Origin: Paenibacillus mendelii
Lineage (GTDB): Bacteria; Bacillota; Bacilli; Paenibacillales; Paenibacillaceae
Direction of reading: 5' to 3'
DNA length: 64,000 bases
Assembly (NCBI RefSeq): GCF_024498075.1
Contig: NZ_JANHOF010000010.1
Location: forward strand, 157,898 to 221,897
Shown here: in pieces, positions 49,549-56,886 of the stretch
Numbering within the stretch: position 1 is the stretch's first letter
How the letters are laid out: every line of letters starts with the position of its first letter
Translations under genes and position numbers: made by a program
The notes under the pieces: generated by a model
Database searches by the model: none
The model's input: the letters and a program-made list of their open reading frames with translations, nothing else
What the model was told of the DNA's origin: nothing

Positions 49549-50295
49549 TTATATCTCCTCATCATAAGCAAGAACGCTGTCTTGGCTGATGATGGTTCCG
49601 GCCTCAAGTCCTTCGCAAACGGCACGCAGCGACCCTGGGGTATCGAAGCCGACCACGTGAATGGGCAGCCCATAGTCCCTTGCGAGAATGAATGCCGATT
49701 GATCCATGACCTTCAAGTCATGCCGAAGCACGTCGTCATAATGAAGCGAACGATATTTGCGCGCCCCGGGATCAACCTTCGGATCACCGCTCATCACGCC
49801 GTCCACCCCCTGCTTGGCGACAAGAAGCGCCTCGCTGTTCACTTCGATCGCCCGCTGGACGGATGGATAATCCGTCGTCACATAAGGCTGCCCGTTTCCT
49901 CCAGCGAAGATCACGATATAGCCTTTCTCCAGGTGGTGAATCGCCCTTAGCCGAATATACGGCTCTGCTACGGACGTGATGGGAATGGCCGTCATGACCC
50001 TGACTTCTTTGCTTGTGCCCGCCTTCAGCACCCCCCGCAGCATCAGGCTGTTGACCACGGTAGCCAGCGTTCCGATATTGTCCGCCTCCGCCCGTTCAAT
50101 GCCCCAGCGCTCCGCCAGATTCCCTCTGAAAATATTGCCCCCGCCAATGACAATCGATACCTCGACGCCAAGTTCAATCACGGACATGATTTCTCCGGCA
50201 ATCCGGTTCATCCGGTCCGGATCGAAACCGGCGCCGCTCTGCCCCGCTACCGCGCCGCCACTTAATTTTACCAGAATTCGCTTGTACTTGATCAT
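49549..50295 (-). CDS. pyrH: UMP kinase-like amino-acid-kinase family protein (PyrH paralogue)
   Basis: A 248-residue protein with strong PyrH features: ILVKLSGGAVAGQSGAGFDPDRMNRIAGEI, VSIVIGGGNIFRGN, NIGTLATVVNSLMLRGVL, IVIFAGGNGQPYVTTDYPSVQRAIEVNSEALLVAK and GVMSGDPKVDPGARKY. UMP kinase makes UDP from UMP and ATP. It is not in the usual rpsB-tsf-pyrH-frr cluster, so it is probably a second copy; the first-motif GGAVAG in place of GEALAG and the NGQPYVTTD segment are changes worth noting. Start: ATG 50295 with GGAGGTG about 9 bases upstream; it overlaps the stop of a leader ORF by ATGA. Confidence 0.8.
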   Translation of the reverse strand: MIKYKRILVKLSGGAVAGQSGAGFDPDRMNRIAGEIMSVIELGVEVSIVIGGGNIFRGNLAERWGIERAEADNIGTLATVVNSLMLRGVLKAGTSKEVRVMTAIPITSVAEPYIRLRAIHHLEKGYIVIFAGGNGQPYVTTDYPSVQRAIEVNSEALLVAKQGVDGVMSGDPKVDPGARKYRSLHYDDVLRHDLKVMDQSAFILARDYGLPIHVVGFDTPGSLRAVCEGLEAGTIISQDSVLAYDEEI

Positions 50296-50429
50296 ACAGC
50301 GCACCACCTCCACAGAGAAATAAAAAACACCAAAGCCGCAAAGGCTTTGGTGTTTCGCTTGCTCGGGAACGGAATAGATGAGAAATAGGTATAACGGTCA
50401 TTCGCAGCCGCAATCCGCATCTTGTCCAT
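50292..50429 (-). CDS. Predicted 45-codon leader ORF of the UMP-kinase paralogue
   Basis: An ATG at 50429 follows a strong AAAGGACGGAGG site. The frame runs through MDKMRIAAANDRYTYFSSIP and on to a TGA (50294-50292) that overlaps the kinase ATG as ATGA. A terminator-like hairpin lies inside its last third, so a translating ribosome must cross it. This is a new call made from the sequence; it could be a regulatory peptide or merely a translated leader. Confidence 0.5.
   Translation of the reverse strand: MDKMRIAAANDRYTYFSSIPFPSKRNTKAFAALVFFISLWRWCAV
50322..50354 (-). terminator. Terminator-like hairpin inside the UMP-kinase leader
   Basis: On the minus strand ACACCAAAGCC / GGCTTTGGTGT is a perfect 11-bp stem followed by TTTTTTATTT. 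It sits about 30 bases before the kinase ATG and upstream of its ribosome binding site, the position of an attenuator. Confidence 0.78.
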
Positions 50430-50547
50430 CCTCCGTCCTTTGTATATACACTAATTAAAAGCTTACCTTATCCGCTTCCATATGGCAATAACTTCCTTAT
50501 CACTGAAACAAACCATGTCGTCACTAACAGCCCATTCCTAGCTATAG

Positions 50548-50748
50548 CTGGCGCTCGGCTGCATCCAGCGAATCTCCGAAAGCGTCGGCATCGCGGATCT
50601 GAAGCATTATTATCAGCTCTTTAATCACAAGTATAACGTGACCCCTGCCGGTTACCGTAAGCAGTGTCAGGCCCAAGCCGCATATCCGATCATGCGGAAT
50701 GACAACAAAAAAGAGCCGCTTTCGCGACCCCCAATGCCCAGCAGCTGA
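50548..50748 (+). pseudogene. Remnant of an AraC/XylS family regulator (C-terminal end only)
   Basis: The frame encodes RISESVGIADLKHYYQLFNH followed by KYNVTPAGYRKQ, the second helix-turn-helix and closing motif of AraC proteins, then about 25 further residues to a TGA. An in-frame TAG stands at 50545 and there is no start or N-terminal part, so this is a decayed fragment. The divergent leader of the UMP-kinase paralogue begins 119 bases away. Confidence 0.7.
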
Positions 50749-50795
50749 TATTCCACATACGCCGGCCGGCTCTCCCCACTACAGGGAGCATTCTA

Positions 50796-51194
50796 TTAAA
50801 TAATCAGACTGCTTACAGCAAAGCTCATGCCGATATACACGAAGCAGAGCAGCACACCTACCGCGACATTGCCCTCTTGCAGCTGCTCGGACAGCTTGAA
50901 GCCCGGCGTTACCCACTCGAATACCCAATAGGCGGCTACGAGACATACATAACCCACTGCGAACCATAGGATCATGTTCCAGATGGACGTATTCGTGTAA
51001 GCGGCGACGCCCAGCACGATAGCCGTGGCCAGAAACTTGCCGCCCATAGCCAGCCCGACTGCTGTATTGCCGCGCTTCAGCTCATCCATATCACGGTATG
51101 GCGTCATCCAGTTGAACACGACCATACCTAATAATTGCAGCAAGATGATTACAATAACGCTGATTAACAAATCAACCACGATCACGAAGCCCAC
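50796..51194 (-). CDS. DUF350 family membrane protein (YjfL-like)
   Basis: A 132-residue membrane protein with four hydrophobic segments (VIVVDLLISVIVIILLQLLG, GKFLATAIVLGVAAY, MILWFAVGYVCLVAAYWVF, VGVLLCFVYIGMSFAVSS) and two similar halves: DELKRGNTAVGLAMGGK and EQLQEGNVAVGVLLC. This duplicated pattern is typical of DUF350. In E. coli yjfL sits with the glutathionylspermidine-synthase-like yjfC, and here too such a gene is two steps upstream. It overlaps the preceding gene by 13 bases. Function unknown. Confidence 0.85.
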   Translation of the reverse strand: MGFVIVVDLLISVIVIILLQLLGMVVFNWMTPYRDMDELKRGNTAVGLAMGGKFLATAIVLGVAAYTNTSIWNMILWFAVGYVCLVAAYWVFEWVTPGFKLSEQLQEGNVAVGVLLCFVYIGMSFAVSSLII

Positions 51195-51856
51195 CCCCGA
51201 AACTTGGCATATGCCATATCATAATTCACAAAGTCATGCACTTCTTCCAGTATCACATTGACCTTCTTCGCTTTCTTTAATGCTTCGTAACGCTTCTCAT
51301 CGATCGGCTGCTTAATTTGATTGCCCGAGGGCAGCGTCAAGATGGCAAACTGCCGGTTCTTCCCATCCAGCTCAGTCTGATAGACCCCGACCAGGTCCAC
51401 CTCTGAATTGAGCTGCACCTTGAGCTTATCAATATCTTCCTTTGCCGCTGCTTCCGACTTGAACGACTTGATCGGCTTCCAGCCGGTAAGGGTAATATCA
51501 TTGCGGCCATTCGAATTCGTTATCATATGGGCGGCCATATATTGCAGCGTCCATATCTTATCGCCTGTTGCATAATTATCATCGTTGGGCAGCAGATCGT
51601 TATCCGGAAGCACCGTCATATCGCTGCCGATGAGATCTCCGACCGTTCCCTCCACGATTCTATAATCCCAAGGGAGGGCTGTATCCTCCGCAACCGCAGT
51701 ATCACTGTAGCTTCCGCTGTCCGTGCTCGATCGCGAGAATAAAGAGGAATTGCTAAAAATACCGATAAGGACAACAAGGAGAACGCCCCCTAACAACAGT
51801 AGAAGCACAAGTGCCCCTTGATTGCCCTGCGGTCTACGCTTCCTATGATGATTCAT
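51182..51856 (-). CDS. Membrane-anchored protein of unknown function in the yjf-like operon
   Basis: A 224-residue protein I cannot place in a family. Seen: a basic N terminus (MNHHRKRRPQG), one membrane segment (residues 14-34), a Ser-rich linker, and an exported domain of about 160 residues with VEGTVGDLIGSDMTVLPDND, several DxN-like acidic turns, and a C-terminal EVHDFVNYDMAYAKFRGW. The ATG follows the previous stop directly (TGAATG) and the end overlaps the DUF350 gene, so it is a firm part of the operon. An envelope role is inferred. Confidence 0.78.
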   Translation of the reverse strand: MNHHRKRRPQGNQGALVLLLLLGGVLLVVLIGIFSNSSLFSRSSTDSGSYSDTAVAEDTALPWDYRIVEGTVGDLIGSDMTVLPDNDLLPNDDNYATGDKIWTLQYMAAHMITNSNGRNDITLTGWKPIKSFKSEAAAKEDIDKLKVQLNSEVDLVGVYQTELDGKNRQFAILTLPSGNQIKQPIDEKRYEALKKAKKVNVILEEVHDFVNYDMAYAKFRGWAS

Positions 51857-53056
51857 TCATTTCACCCCTATAGCTACAAAATGACTCGCGTTCCCCGTAA
51901 TGAGACCGCCTGCCCGCCCAAGCAAGCCGGAGGGCGTCCCGTTAATAACGAACATGCCGATAAGCAGATGAAACTCCCCCGATTCCAGCCGTACACGGGC
52001 AAGCTCAGCCCGCTTCTGATAGACAAGCGGGAAGAGCTGGCTCGTATCGAAGCCATCCTCATCCTTCTCTTCCAATTCCCCGTCGTCATTGTAGAGTATG
52101 ACCGAGCCGCCTTCACGGCCGAACATGGATTTGGATACGAAGCTGCCATCGAATACCGCTTTATTATAGGTAGGCAGCATGTAGGTGCCGATCGCTTCCC
52201 GCTCTTCCGCGTCAAAGAGCAGCTCCAGCTCATATAACCCCCATATGAGCGCCTGAAGCCCCTTGGATTGAAGCAGAATGGCATGAATCGGATTAAACAA
52301 CTGCAAGCGGCCCGACTCTATGGCATAAGCAAGCGCTTCGCCTCCATCATCGACCGCCATCCACTCCTTCGGATATAGCGCGAACAAGCGTTCAATCGTC
52401 CGGTCATCGCCATCCTTCAGCATGCCTTCATCCACCCACAGCTCCAAACAGTCTGTGCAGACCATATCCAGTCCGCTGTGGCGTACAAGCATCTCGATCG
52501 TACCGGAATCCTCCAGATGCGAGCCATATGACACACAGGCCGCGGTATCGGGCATCTCCTCCGCCCAAGCGGCAGCCACATTCTCCTTCATTCGCACGTT
52601 CGGCGAATCGAGACCAAGCTGCGCGCACAGCCAAGGCGTCGCTGCTGCCGCCTCCACGTAGCCTGTCGGTGTATCGGCATTCAGCTCGAGCAGCTTGATC
52701 TCACCTTCGTTAGACAGGGCAAAGTCGAATCGGGCATAACGGCTCAACAGCCCTTCCGGGTTCAACTCCATGGTGTCCAGTACATTCCACAGCATCTCGG
52801 GAATACCGATCATGGCATATAGATCATGCCGCCCCCAGACAAAACGAACAGCTCGATCGAACACGAGCCACAGCTTAGCCGATGCCAGTTCTAATTCAGT
52901 GTACACATCCCTGCGCAGGGCAACGGCTTGGTCGAGCCAATAAGCCTCGCCTTCCATATCCGCCCAGCCGAACCCTAGAGCAGCTAATGCTTCTACCCGC
53001 TTTACGCGGTCCGGATGCGGCATGCCAATAACCTCGAATGCGCCTGAATGATTCAT
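51857..53056 (-). CDS. Glutathionylspermidine synthase-like ATP-grasp protein (YjfC/YgiC type)
   Basis: A 399-residue protein with the pre-ATP-grasp/ATP-grasp fold of the GSP_synth family. Seen: RYARFDFALSNEGEIKLLELNADTPTGYVEAAA (a nucleotide-binding core with the E-x-N pattern), VSKSMFGREGGSVILY and the C-terminal INGTPSGLLGRAGGLITGNASHFVAIGV. E. coli YjfC and YgiC have amide-ligase-like folds but their substrates are unsettled. Bacillota seldom make glutathionylspermidine, so the ligase probably acts on another peptide or polyamine. It overlaps the upstream gene by ATGA and is followed directly by the next gene. Confidence 0.86.
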   Translation of the reverse strand: MNHSGAFEVIGMPHPDRVKRVEALAALGFGWADMEGEAYWLDQAVALRRDVYTELELASAKLWLVFDRAVRFVWGRHDLYAMIGIPEMLWNVLDTMELNPEGLLSRYARFDFALSNEGEIKLLELNADTPTGYVEAAAATPWLCAQLGLDSPNVRMKENVAAAWAEEMPDTAACVSYGSHLEDSGTIEMLVRHSGLDMVCTDCLELWVDEGMLKDGDDRTIERLFALYPKEWMAVDDGGEALAYAIESGRLQLFNPIHAILLQSKGLQALIWGLYELELLFDAEEREAIGTYMLPTYNKAVFDGSFVSKSMFGREGGSVILYNDDGELEEKDEDGFDTSQLFPLVYQKRAELARVRLESGEFHLLIGMFVINGTPSGLLGRAGGLITGNASHFVAIGVK

Positions 53057-53733
53057 CCGCCGAACCCGCTGCTGGAGCTCCTGCCCGAGCTTGAGCTTGA
53101 GGAGCTGAAGCCGCTGGAACGCCCCCCGATCCCGCCTTTGGTCGACGACGTCGAGCGGCGGGTGACGGAGCCTGTCGTATCCGACGTCCGCGGACGTACG
53201 GCGGAGCCGACGACCGGCTTATTCTGGAACGTCTCCGACGTATAGGAGCGCGGCTTATACGCCGTTCCCGTCCTGGCATCATAGGCTCTGTTATTGGCGT
53301 AATAGGAGGTGGATGAGTACGCTGAACCCCGGTTAAAAATCAAATGATAGAGCAATAAATCATCCCAGCCGAAGCCGGAATTCGTATGAATGACTGTGGT
53401 GCCGCCTGAGCTGCCGCCCGAGCCCGGTTCCTCTTCTTCTGTCTCTGAAGTCGGTACACCCTCTTCTTGCGGCAGCGGTATATTCCAGTCAACCGACGGA
53501 TCATAGAACGCCTTGACAGCTTCTGTGGACCACTCGACGAGCTTAGGCTCACCGGCAGCCGATGCAGCCGTTCCCGGTTCCGCCGATACCCTCTCAGCGA
53601 GCCCGCCGCTCATGAACGCGTTCGCAAGTAACGCGATGCCTAGCGAGGTGGAAAGCACACGCAGCGGCTTTCCTTCCTTGTTAAATAAGAATGCGCGTGT
53701 TGGAGCACCCGCTTGATCTTCCTCCCGGGTCAT
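53053..53733 (-). CDS. Ser/Gly-tailed membrane-associated protein (YgiB/YjfM-like position)
   Basis: About 226 residues. Seen: one hydrophobic segment near residues 30-48 (STSLGIALLANAFMSGG), an acidic Glu-rich middle, a FGWDDLLLYHLIFNRGSAYSS block and a C-terminal low-complexity tail ending SSSGRSSSSGFGG. In E. coli the partners of YgiC and YjfC (YgiB, YjfM; DUF1190) are similar Ser/Gly-tailed envelope proteins, so this is a probable functional counterpart, although I do not claim homology. Start: ATG 53733 with AAAGGGG about 9 bases upstream, rather than GTG 53754. It could be the substrate of the ligase encoded next. Confidence 0.75.
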   Translation of the reverse strand: MTREEDQAGAPTRAFLFNKEGKPLRVLSTSLGIALLANAFMSGGLAERVSAEPGTAASAAGEPKLVEWSTEAVKAFYDPSVDWNIPLPQEEGVPTSETEEEEPGSGGSSGGTTVIHTNSGFGWDDLLLYHLIFNRGSAYSSTSYYANNRAYDARTGTAYKPRSYTSETFQNKPVVGSAVRPRTSDTTGSVTRRSTSSTKGGIGGRSSGFSSSSSSSGRSSSSGFGG

Positions 53734-53753
53734 GCCAATCACCCCTTTCTTCA

Positions 53754-53984
53754 CTATTTAATACGCGTACCTTGTATAACCGGAATGACCAGCAGCTCCA
53801 GCGTCTGATTGTCGATGTTCAGACGCCCTTCCACAGTCTCGTATTCGCTGCTGCCTACAGTCAAATAATTCGCGTGCTGCAGAGCGTCCAGCATGGCTTT
53901 ATTCCATTGCCGTTCATCGATTTGCTCAAGCTTGCCTCCGGCTTCTTTGACAACTAACGTCACCCGGATCGTGTCGTTCCCCAA
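53754..53984 (-). CDS. Small protein of unknown function, first gene of the yjf-like operon
   Basis: About 76 residues, no membrane segment. Seen: IRVTLVVKEAGGKLEQIDERQWNKAM then a QHANYLTVGSSEYETVEGRL and a hydrophobic end LELLVIPVIQGTRIK, an alpha/beta layout. The AAAAGGAG site abuts a GTG (53993) and lies 9 bases before an in-frame TTG (53984), so the TTG is preferred. The downstream gene begins within 21 bases of its stop. I do not recognise the family. Confidence 0.68.
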   Translation of the reverse strand: MGNDTIRVTLVVKEAGGKLEQIDERQWNKAMLDALQHANYLTVGSSEYETVEGRLNIDNQTLELLVIPVIQGTRIK

Positions 53985-54210
53985 TTCACTCACTCCTTTT
54001 CCATAAAAAGAAATATGACATTCATACGTCTGTTCCGGCTTTAATGTTGCGGAAATTTAAAGAAAGGCATGTCTTCCATATCCGTGCAACGAACCGATAC
54101 GATTATACCTCATTTCGAAAATACACTTTTTTCCACAAGATGAAGGAATACCAGCAATCTTGGAAGAATATAGTTAAAAGTTTGCAAAATGATGTCGAAG
54201 GAGATGTCGC

Positions 54211-54591
54211 ATGGGTATTCGTTTTATAAAGATAGCGGTCATTTATTTATTAATCGGCGTGATTGCGGGCATGGTGATGGGAATCACCCAAGCGTTCGAG
54301 TATACCTCCGCACACGCGCACATCAACCTGCTCGGATGGGCATCACTGGGACTGATCGGCGTCCTGTACGTGCTCTTCCCTAAAGCCGGTGAAACCTCGC
54401 TCGCGAAAGCGCAGTTCTGGACGCATAACATCGGACTGCCCCTGCTGGTAATCAGCATGATGTTCTTTGCAAATAATAAGGATAACATCGGCATTCCTTT
54501 GTCCGCTGTCGGCGGTCTGCTGGTCATTCTTTCTGTCATTCTGTTAGTCGTTAACGTGTTTAAACATGTGAAGGCCATTCCGCAGAAATAA
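54211..54591 (+). CDS. Small COX1-like four-helix membrane protein
   Basis: A 126-residue membrane protein with four hydrophobic segments. The HAHINLLGW motif after the first loop and a second His (FWTHNIGLP) are the haem-ligand-type signatures found in cytochrome oxidase subunit I and in the small family often annotated as cytochrome-c oxidase. It is far too short for a catalytic subunit, so it may bind haem or regulate respiration. Start: ATG after AAGGAG. A terminator follows. Bases 53994-54210 hold its upstream region with no clear promoter. Confidence 0.8.
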   Translation: MGIRFIKIAVIYLLIGVIAGMVMGITQAFEYTSAHAHINLLGWASLGLIGVLYVLFPKAGETSLAKAQFWTHNIGLPLLVISMMFFANNKDNIGIPLSAVGGLLVILSVILLVVNVFKHVKAIPQK

Positions 54592-54618
54592 TCCTCGCGA
54601 ATGCCTTAGAGAATAATA

Positions 54619-54664
54619 AGCGGTTTCCAGCCTTTCTTACAGGAAGCACGGAAACGGCTTTTTT
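54619..54664 (+). terminator. Terminator of the COX1-like gene
   Basis: AGCGGTTTCC (54619-54628) pairs with GGAAACGGCT (54650-54659) with one mismatch, followed by TTTTTC. Confidence 0.8.
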
Positions 54665-54709
54665 CTATGCCATGACTTGACTCACAGGCCGTTCTGCACA
54701 CGGCATGAA

Positions 54710-54736
54710 GAACCGCCAGGAAGCTCCTGACGGTTC
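54710..54736 (-). terminator. Probable terminator of the DEAD-box helicase gene
   Basis: GAACCG-x-CAGGA pairs with TCCTG-x-CGGTTC around three bases. The minus strand continues only into TTC, so the T-run is weak. It lies 22 bases after the helicase stop. Confidence 0.5.
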
Positions 54737-54757
54737 TCACAGCCTGCATCGCTGCAG

Positions 54758-56782
54758 TTATTTGCGTTTACTCGGCCGATTCGGTCGGCCGCCCTTGCTG
54801 CCGCCGCCTCGCTGGCCAGACGGTCCGGATGACCCCGGTGAGGCTCCGCGGCCTCGCGACGGCGCCTTCCCGGATCGTTTCGAAAATCCGCCGCGCTGCT
54901 GCTGCTCCGAAGCTGAGCGCACATCTGCCGCACGGCTCCACGGCGTTTCGACGTGATCTCCGCCGGCACGTGCACCTGCTCCGCCCCGCTGCGGACGCGC
55001 TTCCGCGCTGCCTGCGCCGCGGCCCCACTGGCCTTCGCTGCGCTCACCGCCTGCGCGTGCGCCTGCTCCGCCTCGCTGCGGACGCGCTTCTGCGCTGCCT
55101 GCGCCTCGCCCCCACTTGCCTTCGCTGCGCTCACCGCCTGCGCGCGAACCTGCTCCGCCTCGCTGCGGACGCGCTTCCGCGCTGCCTGCGCCGCGGCCCC
55201 ACTGGCCCTCGCTGCGCTCACTGCCTGCGCGTGCGCCTGCTCCGCCCCGCTGCGGACGCGTTTCTGCGCTGCCTGCGCCGCGGCCCCACTGGCCTTCGCT
55301 GCGCTCACCGCCTGCGCGCGAACCTGCTCCGCCTCGCTGCGGACGCGCTTCCGAGCTGCCTGCGCCTCGGCCCCACTGGCCTTCGCTGCGCTCACTGCCT
55401 GCGCGTGCGCCTGCTCCGCCTCGCTGCGGACGCGCTTCCGCACTGCCTGCGCCGCGGCCCCACTGGCCCTCGCTGCGCTCACTGCCTGCGCGCGCTCCGC
55501 TGCGTCCCTGCCGCGGGCTTGCCGCTCCGCCGCGGCGGTCACGGCCCGAACGGCCGCCTTCGCGGGCAACGCGCCCGCCGGCACCGCCGCGTCCTTGACG
55601 AGCGCCCGCTCCAGCTCCGCGCTCCTTGCGGCCATCGGCTGCCGGGCGCGGCTCCTTCGGAACCGTTGATCCGTCTGCGCGTCTGCGCTCCACCGTCATG
55701 CCGATTCCCCGCTCAATCGTCTGAATCGTCATACGGTCATGCGGTGTTGCGATCGTCACGGCTAGTCCATCGCCCCCCGCCCGGCCGGTACGGCCAATGC
55801 GGTGGATGTAGCTGTCAACATCATGCGGAACGTCATAGTTGTACACGTGAGTGACGCCCTCGACATCGAGTCCACGCGCTGCCACATCGGTCGCCACAAG
55901 AAGCTGCAGCTTCGCATCGCGGAACCGCTTCATGACCTGCTCCCGCTTCGCTTGGGATAGGTCTCCGTGAAGCTCGTCGCTCGCAAAGCCCATCTCCTGC
56001 AGCGCTTCGTTCAGCGCTTTCGCGCGCCGCTTCGTGCGGCAGAAGATCATGGCCAGATACGGGCGATGTTCAAGAATCAGCTGGCAGAGCGCCTCCTGCT
56101 TCCCTCGGTCCGTCGTCTCGATCACCACTTGCCGGATCCCCTTAACCGTCACCTGCGGCGTGCGGACCGTAATATCCTTCGGCGCATTCATGAACTGCAG
56201 CGCCAGCGTCCGAACCGCTTGCGGCATCGTCGCCGAGAACAGCATCGTCTGGCGCCGCGTCGGAATTTGCTCGATGATCTCGACCACTTCGTTAAGGAAG
56301 CCCATATGAAGCATTTGGTCCGCTTCATCCAGCACCAGCATCGAGATCGAGCCGAGCGAGATCGTTCCCCGACGCATATGGTCAAGCAGCCGTCCCGGCG
56401 TTGCAACGGCAAAATGAACGCCGTTCTCCAGCTTCCTCATCTGCGCTTCCACATCTTGTCCACCGTAAACGGCAAGCACCTTGAACTCGGACCGCGAAGC
56501 GAGCCAGCGCTTCAGCTCCGCCGTAATTTGCAAGGCCAGCTCCCGCGTCGGAGTCAAGATCAGACCCTGAAGACGGTTCTTCTCCGGATCCAGCTTTTCC
56601 AGCATCGGCAATAGGAAGGCGAGTGTCTTGCCCGTTCCTGTCTGTGCCTGGCACACAACGTCATATCCCTGCAGGATAACGGGGATAGCCCCCTCTTGAA
56701 TCGGCGTTGCTTCATGAATGCCGCCGCTATGCAGCGCTTCAACACGTTCTGGTGAAACACCTAATTCTGCAAAACCAGCCAA
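54758..56782 (-). CDS. DEAD-box RNA helicase with repetitive RGG-rich tail
   Basis: About 674 residues. The RecA1/RecA2 core (1-365) has FAELGV (Q motif region), AQTGTGKT (Walker A), TPTRELALQ, TPGRLLDH, DEAD, FSATMP, ARGLDVEGV and HRIGRTGRAG. It unwinds RNA, as CshA does in mRNA decay and ribosome assembly. The remaining 290 residues are Arg/Gly-rich: a spacer, six near-identical 29-residue units (with WGRGAG and RPQRGGAG, RGG-type RNA-binding features), one degenerate unit and a basic end. GC content rises sharply here. Start: TTG 56782 is 8 bases from AGAGG; the GTG at 56791 abuts it. Confidence 0.9.
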   Translation of the reverse strand: MAGFAELGVSPERVEALHSGGIHEATPIQEGAIPVILQGYDVVCQAQTGTGKTLAFLLPMLEKLDPEKNRLQGLILTPTRELALQITAELKRWLASRSEFKVLAVYGGQDVEAQMRKLENGVHFAVATPGRLLDHMRRGTISLGSISMLVLDEADQMLHMGFLNEVVEIIEQIPTRRQTMLFSATMPQAVRTLALQFMNAPKDITVRTPQVTVKGIRQVVIETTDRGKQEALCQLILEHRPYLAMIFCRTKRRAKALNEALQEMGFASDELHGDLSQAKREQVMKRFRDAKLQLLVATDVAARGLDVEGVTHVYNYDVPHDVDSYIHRIGRTGRAGGDGLAVTIATPHDRMTIQTIERGIGMTVERRRADGSTVPKEPRPAADGRKERGAGAGARQGRGGAGGRVAREGGRSGRDRRGGAASPRQGRSGARAGSERSEGQWGRGAGSAEARPQRGGAGARAGSERSEGQWGRGAGSSEARPQRGGAGSRAGGERSEGQWGRGAGSAETRPQRGGAGARAGSERSEGQWGRGAGSAEARPQRGGAGSRAGGERSEGKWGRGAGSAEARPQRGGAGARAGGERSEGQWGRGAGSAEARPQRGGAGARAGGDHVETPWSRAADVRSASEQQQRGGFSKRSGKAPSRGRGASPGSSGPSGQRGGGSKGGRPNRPSKRK
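54973..55494 (-). repeat. Six tandem 87-bp units in the helicase tail
   Basis: Exactly 522 bp, six in-frame units of 29 codons, each encoding an (A/S)RAG(S/G)ERSEG-(Q/K)-WGRGAGS core. Differences are few and scattered (QW/KW, SAEA/SSEA/SAET), so the copies are recent or kept alike by conversion. Copy number is likely to vary among strains. Confidence 0.9.
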
Positions 56783-56886
56783 TATAGCCACCTCTTTTTA
56801 TGTGAATCTATCGTATGAATCGATCCCTGAATCCGTTCACGAATACAAGCACACCTTATCGTACCACAAATCGCCGTTATTGACCC

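Noticed and set aside
50174..50413. A 79-residue minus-strand frame over the UMP-kinase start.
   Set aside because: It lacks a ribosome site and overlaps the kinase in another frame; the 50292-50429 leader frame has the strong site and the ATGA overlap.
54973..55494. Regular repeats that could suggest a CRISPR array.
   Set aside because: Units are contiguous 87-bp in-frame coding repeats without unique spacers, and no cas genes are present.
54682..55854. Long open frames on both strands over the helicase tail, up to 341 residues.
   Set aside because: An 87-bp GC-rich repeat keeps other frames open in every copy; the proteins are Ala/Arg-rich low complexity, and the helicase frame alone continues a real domain.
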